Shown piece by piece: positions 5,409-5,755 of a stretch of 5,755 bases of DNA. Below the pieces are notes generated by a model. It ran no database searches and was not told the DNA's origin. It saw only the letters and a program-made list of their open reading frames with translations. The position numbers were made by a program, and so were the translations under genes. This DNA is from an uncultured Caulobacteraceae bacterium (GTDB lineage Bacteria > Pseudomonadota > Alphaproteobacteria > Caulobacterales > Caulobacteraceae), in the NCBI GenBank assembly GCA_903884915.1, contig CAISGS010000412.1, forward strand, positions 1-5,755, read 5' to 3'. Positions within the stretch are counted from its first letter, which is position 1; each line of letters starts with the position of its first letter.

Positions 5409-5755
5409 CCGAACTGTCCGTTCTCGACCTGTCGCCGCTTCTAGGTGCCATGACCGGCGCCGAAGCGGTGCGCGAAACCATCGCCATGGTCCAGATCGCC
5501 GAAAAGCTCGGCTTCAACCGGTTCTGGGTGGCGGAACATCACTCGATCCCCGCCTTCGGTGGCTCGGCCCCCGAAATCTTGATCGCCGCCATGACCCAGG
5601 TCACCAGCCGCATTCGACTGGGCTCTGGCGGCGTCATGTTGCCTAACCACTCGCCGCTTAAGATCGCTGAACAGTTCATGGTGCATGAAGGTCTGGCACC
5701 GGGGCGGTTCGATCTGGGTGTCGGACGAGCCTTGGGGGCGGATATGCGCACAGGC
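5405..5755 (+). CDS. LLM class flavin-dependent oxidoreductase, N-terminal part
   Basis: The first 117 codons of a luciferase-like monooxygenase family protein are present; the window ends inside the gene. The start MTELSVLDLSPLLGAM is typical of the MsnO8/YhbW-like branch. RFWVAEHHS (about 42-50), SAPEILIAA, IRLGSGGVMLPNHSPLKIAEQF and GLAPGRFDLGVGRALG follow in the family order. Such proteins use reduced flavin in a TIM barrel to oxidise organic substrates; the substrate here is unknown. The family's GRAPG turn reads GRALG. The ATG overlaps the methyltransferase stop, and GAGGA (5394-5398) provides a good ribosome site, so the two genes are probably one operon. No stop or frameshift is seen in the visible part. 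Confidence 0.92.
   Translation, partial: MTELSVLDLSPLLGAMTGAEAVRETIAMVQIAEKLGFNRFWVAEHHSIPAFGGSAPEILIAAMTQVTSRIRLGSGGVMLPNHSPLKIAEQFMVHEGLAPGRFDLGVGRALGADMRTG

Overview
The window looks like an ordinary stretch of an alphaproteobacterial chromosome. The evidence is a GC-rich coding style, a ubiquinone methyltransferase (UbiG), a compact run of DUF1178, nitrilase-family amidase, GrxC and ComF genes, a divergent NDUFAF5-like methyltransferase, and a perfect CtrA-type box (TTAA-N7-TTAAC). The order or genus cannot be fixed from the sequence. No rRNA, tRNA, CRISPR array, insertion sequence, phage gene or origin was seen, and no gene-free stretch exceeds 300 bases.

Layout. (1) ubiG runs rightward from base 29 to 799. 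(2) Two leftward genes of unknown function (796-1347 and 1499-2047) encode 183- and 182-residue proteins. They are diverged tandem paralogues: two conserved blocks flank an unrelated low-complexity middle. The first ends tail-to-tail on ubiG, and both stop codons lie in one shared CTAG. (3) A leftward cluster is transcribed in the order comF, grxC, nitrilase-family amidase, DUF1178 (4448 down to 2189). The last three genes are joined by ATGA overlaps. (4) Only 36 bases from comF, a rightward pair begins: an NDUFAF5-like methyltransferase (4485-5408), coupled by ATGA to a luciferase-like flavin oxidoreductase that runs off the window end.

Functional reading. UbiG makes ubiquinone. The NDUFAF5-like protein resembles a complex I assembly factor, so two genes here point to the respiratory chain. 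GrxC uses glutathione, and the adjacent amidase is of the type that repairs deaminated glutathione, so that pair reads as glutathione redox and metabolite repair. ComF and DUF1178 have no settled role outside competence models.

The most novel part is the paralogue pair. Each gene has a Shine-Dalgarno sequence inside the 3' arm of a predicted hairpin just before its start codon. A perfect CtrA-type box lies between them, upstream of the first. This suggests a cell-cycle-linked, possibly RNA-controlled protein family that I do not recognise. The 141 bases between the second paralogue and DUF1178 (2048-2188) hold that second hairpin and a run of six A (2159-2164, T on the coding strand), but no convincing terminator or promoter.
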